Assembly: GCF_947172395.1 (NCBI RefSeq) | Contig: NC_069108.1 | Span: 2,705,501-2,769,500, forward strand | Length of the DNA: 64,000 bases | From: Bicyclus anynana | Lineage: Eukaryota > Arthropoda > Insecta > Lepidoptera > Nymphalidae | Direction: 5' to 3' | Shown: positions 32,993-43,503 of the stretch, piece after piece | How positions within the stretch are numbered: position 1 is the first letter of the stretch | Layout of the letters: the number at the start of each line of letters is the position of its first letter | The notes under the pieces: generated by a model | What the model was told of the DNA's origin: nothing | What the model saw: only the letters and a program-made list of their open reading frames with translations | Databases searched by the model: none | Translations under genes and position numbers: made by a program

Positions 32993-33203
32993 TTGCGTTG
33001 GTACGAAAGAGAGACTTTTTTACTATGCCGCTAGTGGTCGACAAAATTTATTTTCATGAGATATGTCGGGGACGCATGCTAGGCCTATAGAAGTATGATT
33101 TAGTTAGTATTTAGTTGAATTAAGCAGTAGTTTTGAACTTATTTTGTGATCACTTTTAACTTTTTCTTCAAGAAACCAATGAATTTTTAACCTGTTGCTT
33201 ATA

Positions 33204-33612
33204 GACCAGGCGCTGTGAGGTATTGAGTGTGCATAATCCGAGGACCGCATTCTGTTTACAGTTTTTAACTCAGGAAAACATATAGATAACGATTGTGTGC
33301 CAATTTTCATTTGTATTCATCTAGTAGTTTCGGTGTGATACCTTTTAAAAAATGCTTGTTTTTAACTTTCTTGTGTTTTTTGTAATAGATTCGCTATTAG
33401 TGTGATAATGTCATAATAAAAATTGGATATTTTTAATAAAAATATCCAATTTTTGGAAAATATCCAAAGAATTTGTTCAGTCCATATACTCGACACCAAA
33501 ATGGGGTAGTGTATAACAAAAGAATAGACCAACAAACCCTTCTTGAGTAAACTGTAAACGGAATGACATCCTCGATTTATGTATACTCAATACTTCACAG
33601 CGCCTGGTCTTA
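33204..33612. mobile_element. Element with about 70-bp inverted ends and a central AT hairpin
   Basis: 33204-33275 ('GACCAGGCGCTGTGAGGTAT', 'TGAGTGTGCATAA') is inverted at 33541-33612 ('CAATACTTCACAGCGCCTGG'). Inside, 33418-33434 and 33438-33454 are perfect 17-bp complementary arms with a 3-nt loop. Confidence 0.7.
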
Positions 33613-33900
33613 AATGAGGGTAGGTGAATATTAAACACAGTTTAAAACTATATTTCGTGACTACCCGTCATTTCTAAGAGTTTTTAACTATTTGGATACT
33701 TAATAAAGGTAGATTCATAAAATATATTTAGTAAGTAGGTACTTATGGTAACAATGCATTTCACTTACTTAAAATATATAATTGTAATAAAATGGAATTG
33801 TTCTACTATTTACTATGTGTATCTAATGATTTTTAGTTATTAAACTTTAATATTCAGTACAAGTTTTACTTCTTTTATTCATATATAGTCAGCTGGCAAA

Positions 33901-34331
33901 AAGCAACAGTAAAAAAACAGCTGGTTCATAATCATCCAATGTTCGGCTCACTGATGAGCTCTAGTCTCCTCTCAGAATGAGTGGGGTTAGGCCAATAGTC
34001 CACCACGCTGGCCCAATGCGGATTGGCAGACTTCACACGCAGAGAATTTAGAAAATTCTCTGGTATGCAGGTTTCCTCACGATGTTTTCCTTCACCGATT
34101 GAGACACGTGATATTTAATTTCTTAAAATGCACACAACTGAAAAGTTGGAGGTGCATGCCCAGTACCGGATTCGAACCCACACCCTCCGGAATCGGAGGC
34201 AGAGGTCATATCCACTGGGTTATCACGGCTCTTAAAGTGACAACTTTTAGTAAACTACCCTCCTCCCAACTTGTATCAATAACGAGCTTAATAAAAGTTG
34301 TTACTAACCAGCTGTTTTTTTACTGTTGCTT
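33901..34331. mobile_element. Short inverted-repeat element carrying a SINE-A
   Basis: 33901-33926 and 34306-34331 are perfect 26-bp inverted repeats (core CAGTAAAAAAACAGCTGG). A minus-strand SINE-A (33935-34232) sits inside. Confidence 0.8.
33935..34232 (-). mobile_element. SINE-A, full length, minus strand
   Basis: Body plus the head with 'GGATTCGAACCCACACCCTC' (inverse B-box) and 'GGCAGAGGTCATATCCACTG'. Compare 19165-19478. Confidence 0.88.
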
Positions 34332-35160
34332 GAATTGTAGTACATTGTCTCGTTCCGACGCTCAGTAATTTTCATTTTCTGGTAAGTCATTTAGCTACCA
34401 GAATCAAGAATTTTCGTAAACAAAAAGTCTCATCGAGATGAAGCTACTCACGAAAAATTAACTGGATAGTAACTAATCAGTTGTAAAAAAGTTCTACGGA
34501 TCCCTGACTAATAGCCTTTAATTACGAGTAGAAACAAGCATAGTCATTTTATCAAAAATTACAAATTTTATGTCTATATATACATAAAGTGCCCAACTTT
34601 TTACCAACAAACAAATTAAAAATGAGTGTATAAATCGCTATTCATTTTACATCGGTAATTATAATTATAAAAACTTGTTATATAAAATACCATTTTATAA
34701 AACAACACAGAAAGTAAAATAAATAAGTAATGAAATTACATGCGTTTTCTACCTTCATTTTTAATTAGTTTGTTGGTAAATAGACTATGGCTTTAGGTCG
34801 TACGTACACAAACAATAATGATTCAGCATTCGGAAGTTCGAAGGTGATAATTATAGGTATATTATAGAACGAAAACACAAATAAATAATTTGGTATATAA
34901 GTATGTAACACGTGAGAGTATATATATTAACGCAGCGGGTACGTATTAATTTTCTAGTCCGGCAAAGCCTTTTAGCTGCGATGCAATGCTTAAAAAAGTT
35001 CATCATATGGTTTGAATGAAATAGTTAAAGGATCTGTAGTACGATAGATTAGTCTTGCCTTGGTTAGTTCATAACCGATCTTCCCGATATTAAATCTATG
35101 AAAAAAAAAACGCATTTTTACAAGTGACACGAAGCTAAAATTACTCAATTTTCTTTGTAG
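34332..35160. other. Spacer before V5
   Basis: 34600-34800 holds an inverted pair around 'TTTACCAACAAACAAATTAA' and 'TTAATTAGTTTGTTGGTAAA', related to 1304-1412. The last 45 bp, 'ACAAGTGACACGAAGCTAAA' to the acceptor, are conserved upstream of V6 and V7. Confidence 0.5.
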
Positions 35161-36353
35161 GTGAACTACCGGTCGAAATCACGGTAGTGAAAGTGGAAGT
35201 TGACCAAGAAATGAAAGTGAAAAAAGAAGTGAAAGTAAAAAAGGAAGTGAAAGTGAAAAAAGAACTGAGTTATGGCGAGTGTAAGGATAAGCGGCAAAGC
35301 AGCCACCTGTTGTCTAAACATTTGCACAATGTCAGAGAGATACTCGCGTGGTCTAACGCGACGCCCATACGGAGCCAAAGTGATATGGGTTACACGTGCT
35401 GTTACTGTGACGGTATATACACAAACCCAGCGGACTTGAAGAAGCATACCATAGACAACCACAGAGGCATAGAGAACGCCAGCTTCACCAAACGCACAGG
35501 CCTCAACACTTTCAATGTCAAAATCGATATCAGCGATTTGCACTGCAAAGTCTGTCTAGAACGCATTGCAGATATCGACTCATTGGTGCGTCATCTCAAC
35601 GAATTGCACGACACTAAACTGTTCACAGATATCAAAAACAATTTGATACCGTTCAGATTTGAAACTGAAAACTTGCAGTGTTGCATGTGCCCGGTGCAGT
35701 TCAACAAATTCAAAATTCTGCAGGAACACATGAATACACATGTGAGGAATTACATTTGCAACGACTGCGACGCTGGGTTTGTGAACCGAAAGAGATTGCT
35801 GATCCATCAAGAGCAGCACACGTATGGCACGTTCAAATGCAACTTGTGCCCGTCCGAATTTGTCACTTTAACAAAGATGAAGTTCCACATTAAATCGGTC
35901 CACAAACCGGCGACATTCAAGAACAAATGCAGGATATGCAATGAGCTGTTTAAAGATTACAACCAGAAGTTGAGGCACATGCGCGAAGTACATCAAGTTC
36001 AGAAAACGCAGAAGTGTACTGCTTGCGAACGCATTTTCGACACGCGTAAGGCGTACAGAGTGCACATGCAAAGGGACCATCTGATGGAGAGGCGCCACAA
36101 ATGCACTGTGTGCGACAAAAGCTTCTACCAATCTAATTATCTGAAAATTCACATGTTAAAGCACACTGGCGCGAAGGATTTCGAGTGCGACGTGTGCTTC
36201 AAACGGTTCACCAGGAAGTGTACTTTGCGCGAGCACATGCGTATACACAAGGGAGGCGACCGGCGAATCAAGTGCGAGTTCTGTGAAAAGTCGTTTGTGA
36301 AGAAGAGGAGCTGGAGAAATCACATGCGTATTAAACACGACGAGAAATGTTGA
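35161..36353 (+). CDS. Alternative terminal exon V5: 10-finger C2H2 array with VKKE repeats
   Basis: The acceptor CAATTTTCTTTGTAG ends at 35160. GT completes CGT. The leader ELPVEITVVKVEVDQ is followed by three copies of KVKKEV-like units, each a hydrophobic-K-K-E SUMO-type motif, encoded by a short tandem DNA repeat. Then come AWSNATPIR and ten fingers, from CCYCDGIYTNPADLKKHTID.H, through CNDCDAGFVNRKRLLIHQEQH and CTACERIFDTRKAYRVHMQR.H, to CEFCEKSFVKKRSWRNHMRI.H. TGA is at 36351-36353. The isoform is 557 aa, with fingers from about residue 241. It is a close paralogue of V6 and V7. Linker HTGAKDFEC between fingers 8 and 9 is of TGEKP type, suggesting fingers 8-10 bind DNA together. Candidate poly(A) signal at 36930-36935. 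Confidence 0.88.
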
Positions 36354-37580
36354 GAGTAGGAAAGGGGAATGTCCATCCCCGGCCCAGACCTACCCTAACC
36401 ACCCGGCAGTTTACTTATATATAAAAATATTTTGATAATTCTACTTTAATAATGGAATCATTACTTTGTCAAAAAAAGTTTGCTAGAACGTTTTACGACA
36501 TTTTTAAATTACTTTTTATTTGTCCACAACGGGGACAAGCTAAAATCAATGACCAGACGGTCTGAGTTTTACGATATTTTTTGAAGACTTATGATTGGTT
36601 TGTTTGTTCGTTTTCTTGTTTTATTTAATCTTGCTGGTAACAGAAAAAAATAATACAGCTTCAAATGTTACTTCACCACTTTGGTACTCCGGCGATCAAT
36701 TTGCCCTAGAAGAGTGATGAAAAAAATTATTTACTAAGCCAATTTTTTAGCTAGATACTTATTTATACATCATATTATCATCTCCATATACTTCAATATG
36801 GGGCTATATTTTTTCCGGGGTCGACGTTGTATGGGCCGGTTGGCATTCTCCTTTCTACTACCTGTAAAATATATTGTTTGTTACTAAAATGTAGCTGCAT
36901 TAGTAGTTTCTTTGGTAGCGAATTCTCATAATAAATCATTAATCAATACAATTGTAATTATTCTTGTTTTTATGACTTGTCGAAGATGTAGTTTACATTT
37001 TGATGTTTCTGATGTTATGGGTTAGCTTCTATGTTGTATATAAATTGATTTAAGCACGCGAAGATTATTTTGTTATTGCAAACCTTTTAAATTATTTGCT
37101 CTTTACTATATTTTTATCTTATAAATATTTACAGTAGACATAAATTTTAACATTTAAAACAAAGTACAAAAAGTACCAGGAAAACAATCTATCGCAGTAT
37201 TTTTTTTTATTTGGGTACCAAGCCAATTAATTACAATATCTTACTCGACGTTATAACGCTTTGGCAGTCGAAAACTACATAGAGCCAGCAAAACTCATAA
37301 ATATTTAAATAGTAATAAATGATATAAGCATGAAATTAATAAAAGGTACGAGTAAGCCAATTCCAAAAATAACGTTACTTGATCATAAGACATTTTGCAT
37401 TTCATTAAAATATCATACATTTCACTTTCAAAAGTTTACATTATGCGTTAACCACATGCGATTTTAACAGAGGAACTGGCAAGTAATAGAGCAGTAATAG
37501 ATCCTAAGTAAAACATCGCGACTAAGAAAACGGATTTGTACAAGTGCCACGAAGTTAAAGTAACCTAATTTTCTTTATAG
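36354..37580. terminator. V5-V6 spacer with candidate poly(A) signal
   Basis: AATAAA lies at 36930-36935. No repeat family or gene is recognised. The last 40 bp match the V5 and V7 upstream block ('ACAAGTGCCACGAAGTTAAA'). Confidence 0.45.
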
Positions 37581-38725
37581 GTGTAGTACCAGTCGATATC
37601 ACGAAAGTGAAAAAGAAAATAGAGCCAAACTCTAAAGAAGTGCATGATGCAGTCAGAAAGCAAAAACAATTAAACGGCCAACTGTTGACTAAACATTGGA
37701 GCAATGTTAGAGAGATATTGGCATGGTCTAATGCGACGCCTATACGAAACCATAGTGATATGGGTTATTCGTGCTGTTACTGCGATCACGTATACCTAGA
37801 CCCGGCGGATTTGAAGCAACACACTATAGACACCCATGAAGGTATAGAAAACTCTAGCATCACCCGACGCAGAGACATGAATGCTTTCAGTGTCAAAGTT
37901 GATATCACAGATTTGCATTGCAAAGTTTGCCAACAACGCATCGCCGATATTAAAACATTGATGAATCATCTCAAAGATTTGCACGATAAAACCTTGTTCA
38001 CAGATATAAAAAACCATTTGATACCATTCAGATTTGAAAAAGAAAACTTGGAGTGTTGCATTTGTCCAACGCAATTCAATAAATTCAAAATACTGTTGGA
38101 GCATATGAACGTACATGTGAGGAATTATGTTTGCGAAGTCTGTGACGCCGGATTTGTGAACCGTACGAGGTTGATGGTTCATCAAGAACAACATGAACTT
38201 GGGAAATATAAATGTGACTTGTGTCCCGGCGTCTTTACTACAGTGACGAAGGTGAAATTCCACATCAAATCGGTTCACAAACCTGTGACATTCAGGAATA
38301 AATGCAGGCTGTGCAACGAACTGTTTAAAGATTATCATCAGAAGATAAAGCACATGCAAGATGTCCACCAAGTGCGAAAAACGCAGAAGTGCACCGCTTG
38401 TGACCGAATTTTCTCCTCGCGGCAGACGTTTTCAGTGCATATGCAAAGGGATCATTTGATGGAGAGGCGTCATGTATGTACCATATGTGAGAAAAGCTTC
38501 TTCCAATCGACTTGTCTGAGACATCACATGCTGAAGCATACTGGTAAAAGGGATTTTCAATGCGATGTGTGTCTAAAGCGATATGGGAGGAAAAGTACGT
38601 TACGCGACCACATGCGGATACATAAAGATGACAGGCGCTACAAGTGCGAGTATTGTGGACATGCGTTCGTGCAGAAGTGCAGTTGGCAAGCGCACATGCG
38701 TACTAAACACGGCCAGAAGTTTTGA
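37581..38725 (+). CDS. Alternative terminal exon V6: 10-finger C2H2 array
   Basis: The acceptor CTAATTTTCTTTATAG ends at 37580. GT completes CGT. The leader VVPVDITKVKKKIEPNSKEV has IEP but lost the hydrophobic residue of the SUMO motif kept in V7. After AWSNATPIR, ten fingers run from CCYCDHVYLDPADLKQHTID.H to CEYCGHAFVQKCSWQAHMRT.H, with TGA at 38723-38725. The isoform is 541 aa, with fingers from about residue 225. It is nearly identical in design to V7: finger 9 (CDVCLKRYGRKSTLRDHMRI) is the same in both, while fingers 4, 5, 7, 8 and 10 differ at helix positions. Exon, 3' flank and upstream intron are all shared with V7, marking a recent tandem duplication. Confidence 0.88.
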
Positions 38726-38729
38726 AATT

Positions 38730-38832
38730 AATAAACTTATTCGTATTGCGTGTACAGTCAGTCTAATTGGTTGTGTTAGTGCTTTGTTTGTAGCGTATTC
38801 TCGTAACTATTAATAAACCTTTGATAAATAAA
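38730..38832 (+). terminator. Candidate poly(A) signals for V6
   Basis: AATAAA at 38730-38735 (4 bp after the stop), 38812-38817 and 38827-38832. The latter pair aligns with the V7 signal at 40929-40934. Confidence 0.6.
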
Positions 38833-39225
38833 ATGGTAATTTTACTTCTTTTAATCACTTCGTTGCAGTAGTAGTCTTAGACCTTACCATGAGCTCTTAA
38901 ATCCATAGTGATTTCATGTTTCGACATTTCGCAACCTGCGGGCTATTATCAAGATTGGCTCCCATGGCGATTTTAGACATCACCGACTATTTCATTCACT
39001 CAATTCGTATCACTTACTGAGGTAACATTAGTTATTTGATAAATAAAATTGTAATATTAATTTCTTTTACGTCTTCGTCGCAGTAGCATTTTATGATTTT
39101 GGCACTTACCCCAAGTTATTAAATCGTACCCTGCGAGCTATTGTCAGGATTGTTTCGTATAGCAATTTTAAAAATCATCGACCATTTCATTCACTGAATT
39201 TGTACCACTCACTGAGGTAATATTA
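38818..39225 (+). repeat. Two diverged tandem copies of about 215 bp after V6
   Basis: 38818-39010 and 39035-39225 share 'TTTGATAAATAAAAT', 'TTCGT.GCAGTAG', 'TTTCATTCACT.AATT' and 'CACTGAGGTAA.ATTA'. The first ~60 bp also match the V7 3' flank (40925-40990). It is part of the duplicated 3' region. Confidence 0.65.
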
Positions 39226-39369
39226 CTTACGCCCTTAATTAAGATGGACAGAAATTATGATGGTTTTGCAAAACGCGGCAAGTCCCCTTGATGTTTTTCT
39301 TGATGCAAGTTAGTTTCTATCGCGTTGTATTAAGTTCTAATTCGTGAAGACTTTCGGTTTGTAGACAAC

Positions 39370-39703
39370 TTTACTAAGTTTTTTATCCTGAATATATTAT
39401 ACTCTTTCAAAATTAAAATCAACATATTCCTTAAGATATTCGTTAAATGGAAATGATCCATCAGAGTCAATCTATTTTAGGTCGGGTATTTAATATAACT
39501 GGGGTGAACTTAACGATGTGAGAGTAAGAAGATAATTCAAACTTTTTTGATTTAATAACGATGATACCTGCATACAATTGAATTTTGTAAACTGTATATT
39601 GTTAAGTTTTTGAAATGGAAAACGAAAATGCATAACACCGCAACTAAGATAACACGAACATAACAAGTGACACGAAGTTAAAATTTCCCAATTTTCTTTG
39701 TAG
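39370..39703 (+). promoter_or_regulatory. V7 upstream intron block, homologous to the V8 upstream block
   Basis: 'AATATATTATACTCTTTCAA', 'GATAATTCAAAC', 'AACGATGATACCTGCATACA' and 'AACGAAAATGC' recur in order at 41090-41540 before V8. The final 40 bp match V5 and V6. It could contain splice-control sequence kept by duplication, or only show common descent. Confidence 0.5.
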
Positions 39704-40845
39704 GTAAACTACCGGTCAATATCACAAAAGTGAAAGTGAAAATAGAACCAAATTCTAAAGAAGTGAATGATGCAGTGAGGAAGGATAAGCAAAAAAACGG
39801 CCAACTGTCCAAACATTTGATCAATGTTAGAGAGATATTCGCATGGTCTAATGCGACGCCTGTACGAAACCAAAGCGATATGGGTTACTCGTGCTGTTAC
39901 TGCGATCATGTATACCTAGACCCGGCGGATTTGAAGAAACACACTATAGACACCCATAAAGGTATAGAGAACTCTAGCATCACCAAACGTAGAGACCTGA
40001 ATGCTTTCAATGTCAAAGTTGATATCACACATTTGCATTGCAAACTTTGCCAACAACGCATCGCCGATATTGATACATTAGTGAATCATCTCAAAGATTT
40101 GCACCATAAAAGATTGTTCACAGATATAAAAAACAATTTGATACCATTCAGATTTGAAAGTGAAAACTTGGAATGTTGCATGTGCCCCACTCAATTCAAC
40201 AAATTCAAAATAATGTTAGAACATATGAACACACATGTGAGGAATTACGTTTGCGAAGTCTGTGACGCCGGATTTGTGAACCGTAAGAGGTTGCTGCTTC
40301 ATCAAGAACAACACGTAGTTGGGAAATTTAAATGTCGCTTTTGTCAGGGCGACTTTACTACAGTGACAAAGATGAAATTTCACATCAAATCTGTTCACAA
40401 ACCGGTGACATTCAGGAATAAATGCAGGTTGTGCAACGAACTGTTTAAAGATTATCACCAGAAGATAAAGCACATGCATGAAGTCCATCAAGTGCAAAAA
40501 TCGCAGAAGTGTACAGCTTGTGACCGAGTTTTCGCTACACGGAAGGCGTTTAGAGTGCATATGCAAAGGGACCATCTGATGGAGAGGCGTCACCAATGTA
40601 CGTTATGTGAGAAGAGCTTCTTCCAATCGACTTGTCTGAAAGATCACATGCTGAAGCATACTGGTAGAAGGGATTTCCAATGCGATGTGTGTCTAAAGCG
40701 ATATGGGAGGAAAAGCACGTTACGTGACCACATGCGGATACATAAAGATGACAGGCGTTTCAAGTGTGAGTATTGTGGACATGCGTTCGTGCAAAAATGC
40801 AGTTGGCGCGGCCATATGCGTACTAAGCATGGCCAGAAGTGTTGA
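39704..40845 (+). CDS. Alternative terminal exon V7: 10-finger C2H2 array
   Basis: The acceptor CAATTTTCTTTGTAG ends at 39703. GT completes CGT, and the exon starts GTAAAC, itself donor-like. The leader KLPVNITKVKVKIEPNSKEV contains VKIEP (SUMO-type). Ten fingers follow AWSNATPVR: first CCYCDHVYLDPADLKKHTID.H, fourth CEVCDAGFVNRKRLLLHQEQH, seventh CTACDRVFATRKAFRVHMQR.H, last CEYCGHAFVQKCSWRGHMRT.H. TGT then TGA ends the frame at 40843-40845. The isoform is 540 aa. It is the closest relative of V6, and the differing residues cluster on the recognition helices (finger 7: S/Q/T in V6 against T/K/A here at positions -1, 2, 3). Candidate poly(A) signal at 40929-40934. Confidence 0.88.
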
Positions 40846-40928
40846 AATTGGGAAACATATTTGTACTGCGTGTGAATTTAGTCTAAAAAGCTGTATTAGT
40901 ACTTTGTTTTAGTATTCTCGTTACTTCT

Positions 40929-40934
40929 AATAAA
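40929..40934 (+). terminator. Candidate poly(A) signal for V7
   Basis: AATAAA 84 bp after the stop, in a position matching the V6 signals. Confidence 0.6.
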
Positions 40935-41203
40935 TCTTTGATAAATATAATTATTGTAATTTTACTTCCACTCACGACATCATCGCAGTAGCAATCTATT
41001 TTGAAGTTTCTCCTGTTGTTAGTTACTTCCTACCGTGCTATATTATGCGTTCTAATTGCTTGATTTTTGGTTAGTATAGAACTTTTATAACTTTTTCATC
41101 CATAAATATATTATTCTCGACTTCAAAATTAAAATGAACATATTCTTAAACAATACGCTATAGTCGTTAAAAGGAAATGATTCAACAAACAGTCTGGTAT
41201 CTT

Positions 41204-41385
41204 AATATATAAATGCTAAAGGTCATTCATCACGAATTCTCGAAAACCGCTTGATGTACGAAGTTGAAATTTGGCAAGGAAGTAAGTCTATAGTTACTAG
41301 ATGTCCGCTAAGAACGGATTTTACGATAGGGCCGGATTAAGGAAGTCGAAAGGTAGACTAAGTCGCGGCAGTCCGTTAATTTAAT
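41204..41385 (+). mobile_element. Transposon tail inserted in the V8 upstream block
   Basis: It interrupts the alignment between the V7 and V8 upstream regions: 'ATATATAAATGCTAAAGGTC' to 'AGACTAAGTCGCGGCAGTCC'. The end resembles the GCGGACGAAGTCGCGG family. Confidence 0.65.
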
Positions 41386-41556
41386 GTAATTGGGCTGAAT
41401 TTAACGTGACGTGATAAGATGATAATTCAAACATTTTTGAATCAGTAACGATGATACCTGCATACAATAGGAATTCTTAATCTGTATATTAAATTATGTT
41501 GTTTGAACTTTTGAAGTGGAATACGAAAATACAGTAATTATTCCTTTTGTTTGTAG

Positions 41557-42770
41557 GTGGTCGTCAGTTAAACGCGAAAAAAGAAATAACTATCCATTTG
41601 GACGAGAGTACGGTAAAGAAAAATAAAAAGCAGAGAGTTAAAATAGAGTTCATAAAAATAGACAGTATATCGGAGCGTAAACATAGAAAAACAGAAGAGA
41701 ATAGTGACGTACCTGTACGCGAGCTTCTGAAACACGATAACAATTTCAAAGTTGTGTTGGAAAATTCTAACGCGACACCAATCCGTTACCACATAGGCAG
41801 CGGGTACGTTTGTTGCTTTTGCACGAATCAGTACACAGATCCGGCCGATTTAAAGGAGCACACGTTAAATTCACACGATTCAAAGGACAGACATCTTTAC
41901 ATGAAGAAGCAATCCCCGTACGGTTTTATACTTAAGGTCGACATCACATCACTAAAATGCAAACTTTGTGACGCTAGCCCTAAAACTCTGCCAGAACTTT
42001 TTGATCACTTGCAGAATGTGCACAAACAGATCATCTACACCGATGTGATTAATCATATAGTTCCGTTTAAGTTTGAAGACGATCAACTCAAGTGTGTAAC
42101 GTGCGGTCTCGTTTTTGGAAAATTCAAAGGCTTGCAAGAACACATGAACACTCATTACAGGAACTACGTGTGTGACATATGCAACGCTGGATGTATTAAT
42201 CGTAAAATTTTATCCAGACATATGATCTCACACAAGACCGGCGCGTTCAAATGCGACGAATGTCCAAAAGTCTTCAACAGTATCGAAAAGAAGAGGTTGC
42301 ATGTGTACTCAGTGCACAAGAATAAGAATTTGCGCAGCAAATGTATTTATTGCGAAGAGAGATTCAACACCAATCACAAGAGAGACAGGCACATGACCAA
42401 AGCGCACGACGTGCCGCCTGTGATTAGGAAGTGTATGGCATGTGATAGAACGTTTACAAGTCAGAATGCTTTGAGGATCCACAACAAGAGAGACCATTTG
42501 ATGGAGCGCCAGTACCGATGCACCGAATGCAGTATGAGTTTCTTCAATCGGTTTCAGTTGAAGATACACATGCTGAAGCACACTGGCAAGAAGGATTTTC
42601 AGTGCAACGTTTGTCTGAAGGCCTTCGGAAGGATGTACACTTTGCGGGAGCACATGCGCATCCATGCGGATGACAGACGCTTCAAATGTGAACACTGTGG
42701 CCGGGCTTTTGTACAGAAATGCAGCTTGCGGGGTCACATGCGTGCTATACATGGAGAGATCGACAAATAA
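41557..42770 (+). CDS. Alternative terminal exon V8: 10-finger C2H2 array
   Basis: The acceptor CCTTTTGTTTGTAG ends at 41556. GT completes CGT. The leader is basic (KKNKKQRVKIEFIKIDS) with VKIE, then a Glu-rich stretch and SNATPIR. Ten fingers: CCFCTNQYTDPADLKEHTLN.H first, then CKLCDASPKTLPELFDHLQN.H, through CMACDRTFTSQNALRIHNKR.H, to CEHCGRAFVQKCSLRGHMRA.H. Finger 4 is CDICNAGCINRKILSRHMISH, where the usual core Phe is Cys, so it may fold less stably. It ends HGEIDK, TAA 42768-42770. The isoform is 564 aa, with fingers from about residue 246. It is intermediate in sequence between the V5-V7 and V9-V12 groups. AATAAA lies at 42856-42861. Confidence 0.87.
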
Positions 42771-42855
42771 TAGACAGAGTCTTCTAAATTTCAACATTCA
42801 AGGAGGCATTTGGTTAAAATGTATCATATAAAATTTAGTAGAATGAATTCTTTAT

Positions 42856-42861
42856 AATAAA
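42856..42861 (+). terminator. Candidate poly(A) signal for V8
   Basis: AATAAA 86 bp after the stop, followed by an A-run and then 'ATGTCTCTAAAC'. Confidence 0.55.
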
Positions 42862-43503
42862 AAAATAATGTCTCTAAACATTGCATCTGTCGCGTAGAAT
42901 GCACATCGATAATTATGGAAGGTTTCTACATTCATAAATTGATAAATTATTCCTTTTTTTTATGGTGACGTAATGAAATTATTCCACCATAATTAAGATT
43001 CTAAATTAAGTTCATCGATTTTAGAGATTTTGGTTATAGAGATTCTTAGCTACCTACCTACCTTAGCTTTTTTTACAATACTGTACATAACTACATCTAG
43101 TATATATACTCGTAGTACGTGCTTCGGCATTTAGAAAGTTTGAATTTAGCGTTCTTCTCATCTAATTATATTGCATAAAATAAAAAAAAGAAATGCAACT
43201 GTTCGACGATACTTCGAATGATCTAATTAAAACAATAAAATTTTAAGTACTTATCGGAACTATTTGTATTTTATGAAAATGTAATATAAAGAAAGTTCTC
43301 TGAATTAACCTATTTTTTTAATTCTCTGGATTCTTAAACTACAATTAAATTACAGCCTTTATAATATAATTAACGCTAATTAAAATAGTTCTTGCGTTTT
43401 CAGTAGTCCGGTATTCTATCTCTCCTTAATAATAGAACGCACAAAATAATTTCGAAATAAGAGTAATAGTCGACGAAAGTAATTATATCGTTTTGTTTTG
43501 TAG
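42862..43503. other. V8-V9 spacer
   Basis: AT-rich, with no gene or repeat recognised. It ends in the V9 acceptor tract CGTTTTGTTTTGTAG. Confidence 0.5.
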
